The notes below the pieces were generated by a model that was given only the letters and a program-made list of their open reading frames with translations, made no database searches and was not told the DNA's origin. A DNA stretch of 51,405 nt from Rhizophagus sp. LPA8_4_AMF (lineage: Eukaryota > Glomeromycota > Glomeromycetes > Glomerales > Glomeraceae), in the NCBI GenBank assembly GCA_021464525.1, contig JADRCO010000124.1:1-51405 (forward strand), given 5' to 3'. Shown in pieces: positions 51,298 to 51,405 of this stretch; position 1 is the first letter of the stretch; each line of letters begins with the position of its first letter. The position numbers and the translations under genes are program-made.

Positions 51298-51405
51298 TTT
51301 CGCGTTAATCGTGTTCATTTTTGACACACTGACTTTCTTTTTCTCCCGGAAATTTCTTTCGCGTTAATCGTGTTCATTTTTGACATACTGACTTTCTTTT
51401 TCTCC
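51298..51405. repeat. Two-copy 59-bp tandem repeat at the window edge
   Basis: TTTCGCGTTAATCGTGTTCA...CTGACTTTCTTTTTCTCC occurs at 51298 and again at 51357, the copies differing by one base (CACACTG against CATACTG). The second copy runs to the window end, so more copies may follow. Confidence 0.75.

Noticed and set aside
1-51405. CRISPR arrays, bacterial operons, rRNA genes or an organellar insertion
   Set aside because: No regularly spaced identical repeats with unique spacers, no rRNA-like conserved stretches and no run of organellar genes. The spliced genes and Sel1/BTB families are nuclear and eukaryotic.

Overview
The window is AT-rich eukaryotic nuclear DNA, most likely from an arbuscular mycorrhizal fungus of the Rhizophagus (Glomeromycotina) type. 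This rests on several features together: stand-alone Sel1-repeat proteins in many copies, two BTB-BACK-TLDc proteins, a decayed IFI6/IFI27-like gene, a Kex2-type small secreted precursor, short introns of 82-86 nt, and many small inverted-repeat elements. The species call is inference; the gene families are read directly from the translations. No rRNA, tRNA, CRISPR array, operon or ribosome-binding-site logic is visible.

Layout. 1-7.4 kb is a Sel1 cluster: a decayed plus-strand copy (1031-2335) behind an array of repeated TATA-bearing promoter units, a small relic (3876-4140), then two minus-strand copies in tandem (4573-5892, carrying an upstream frameshift, and 6153-7343). 7.4-20 kb is mostly non-coding, with a SINE-like segment, a 190-bp inverted-repeat transposon with 9-bp target duplications (18055-18244), a possible small basic protein (14086-14319) and some coding-like remnants. 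20067-21541 is a two-exon BTB-BACK-TLDc gene. 23289-24596 is a minus-strand Sel1 gene. 27549-27840 is a two-exon small secreted precursor that is too short and too split to show as one open frame. 28.5-33.4 kb is a second Sel1 cluster on the plus strand: two intact genes (28495-29775, 30849-32156), one N-terminal relic and one relic interrupted by a 356-bp hAT-type element. 33.4-43 kb holds relics: an IFI6/IFI27-like gene, an unidentified decayed gene, a coding fragment, a possible 3'-end retrocopy and a damaged cysteine-bearing secreted-type gene. 43170-44725 is a second BTB-BACK-TLDc gene and 47227-48642 the largest Sel1 gene. The last 2 kb contain foldback and pogo-like elements and a 59-bp tandem repeat.

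How the genes fit together. Sel1 repeats are alpha-helical solenoid adaptors, and BTB-BACK proteins usually dimerise and recruit partners, often cullin-3. The window is therefore a birth-and-death cluster of adaptor-type genes rather than a metabolic pathway. Six Sel1 copies are intact or nearly so and four are decayed. The most original single locus is the secreted precursor at 27.5 kb, whose dibasic sites would release a short cationic glycine/arginine/proline-rich peptide. Non-coding stretches are rich in short MITE-like elements, several beside or inside Sel1 copies, which suggests element insertion helps break and re-regulate this family. All calls were made by eye without database searches.
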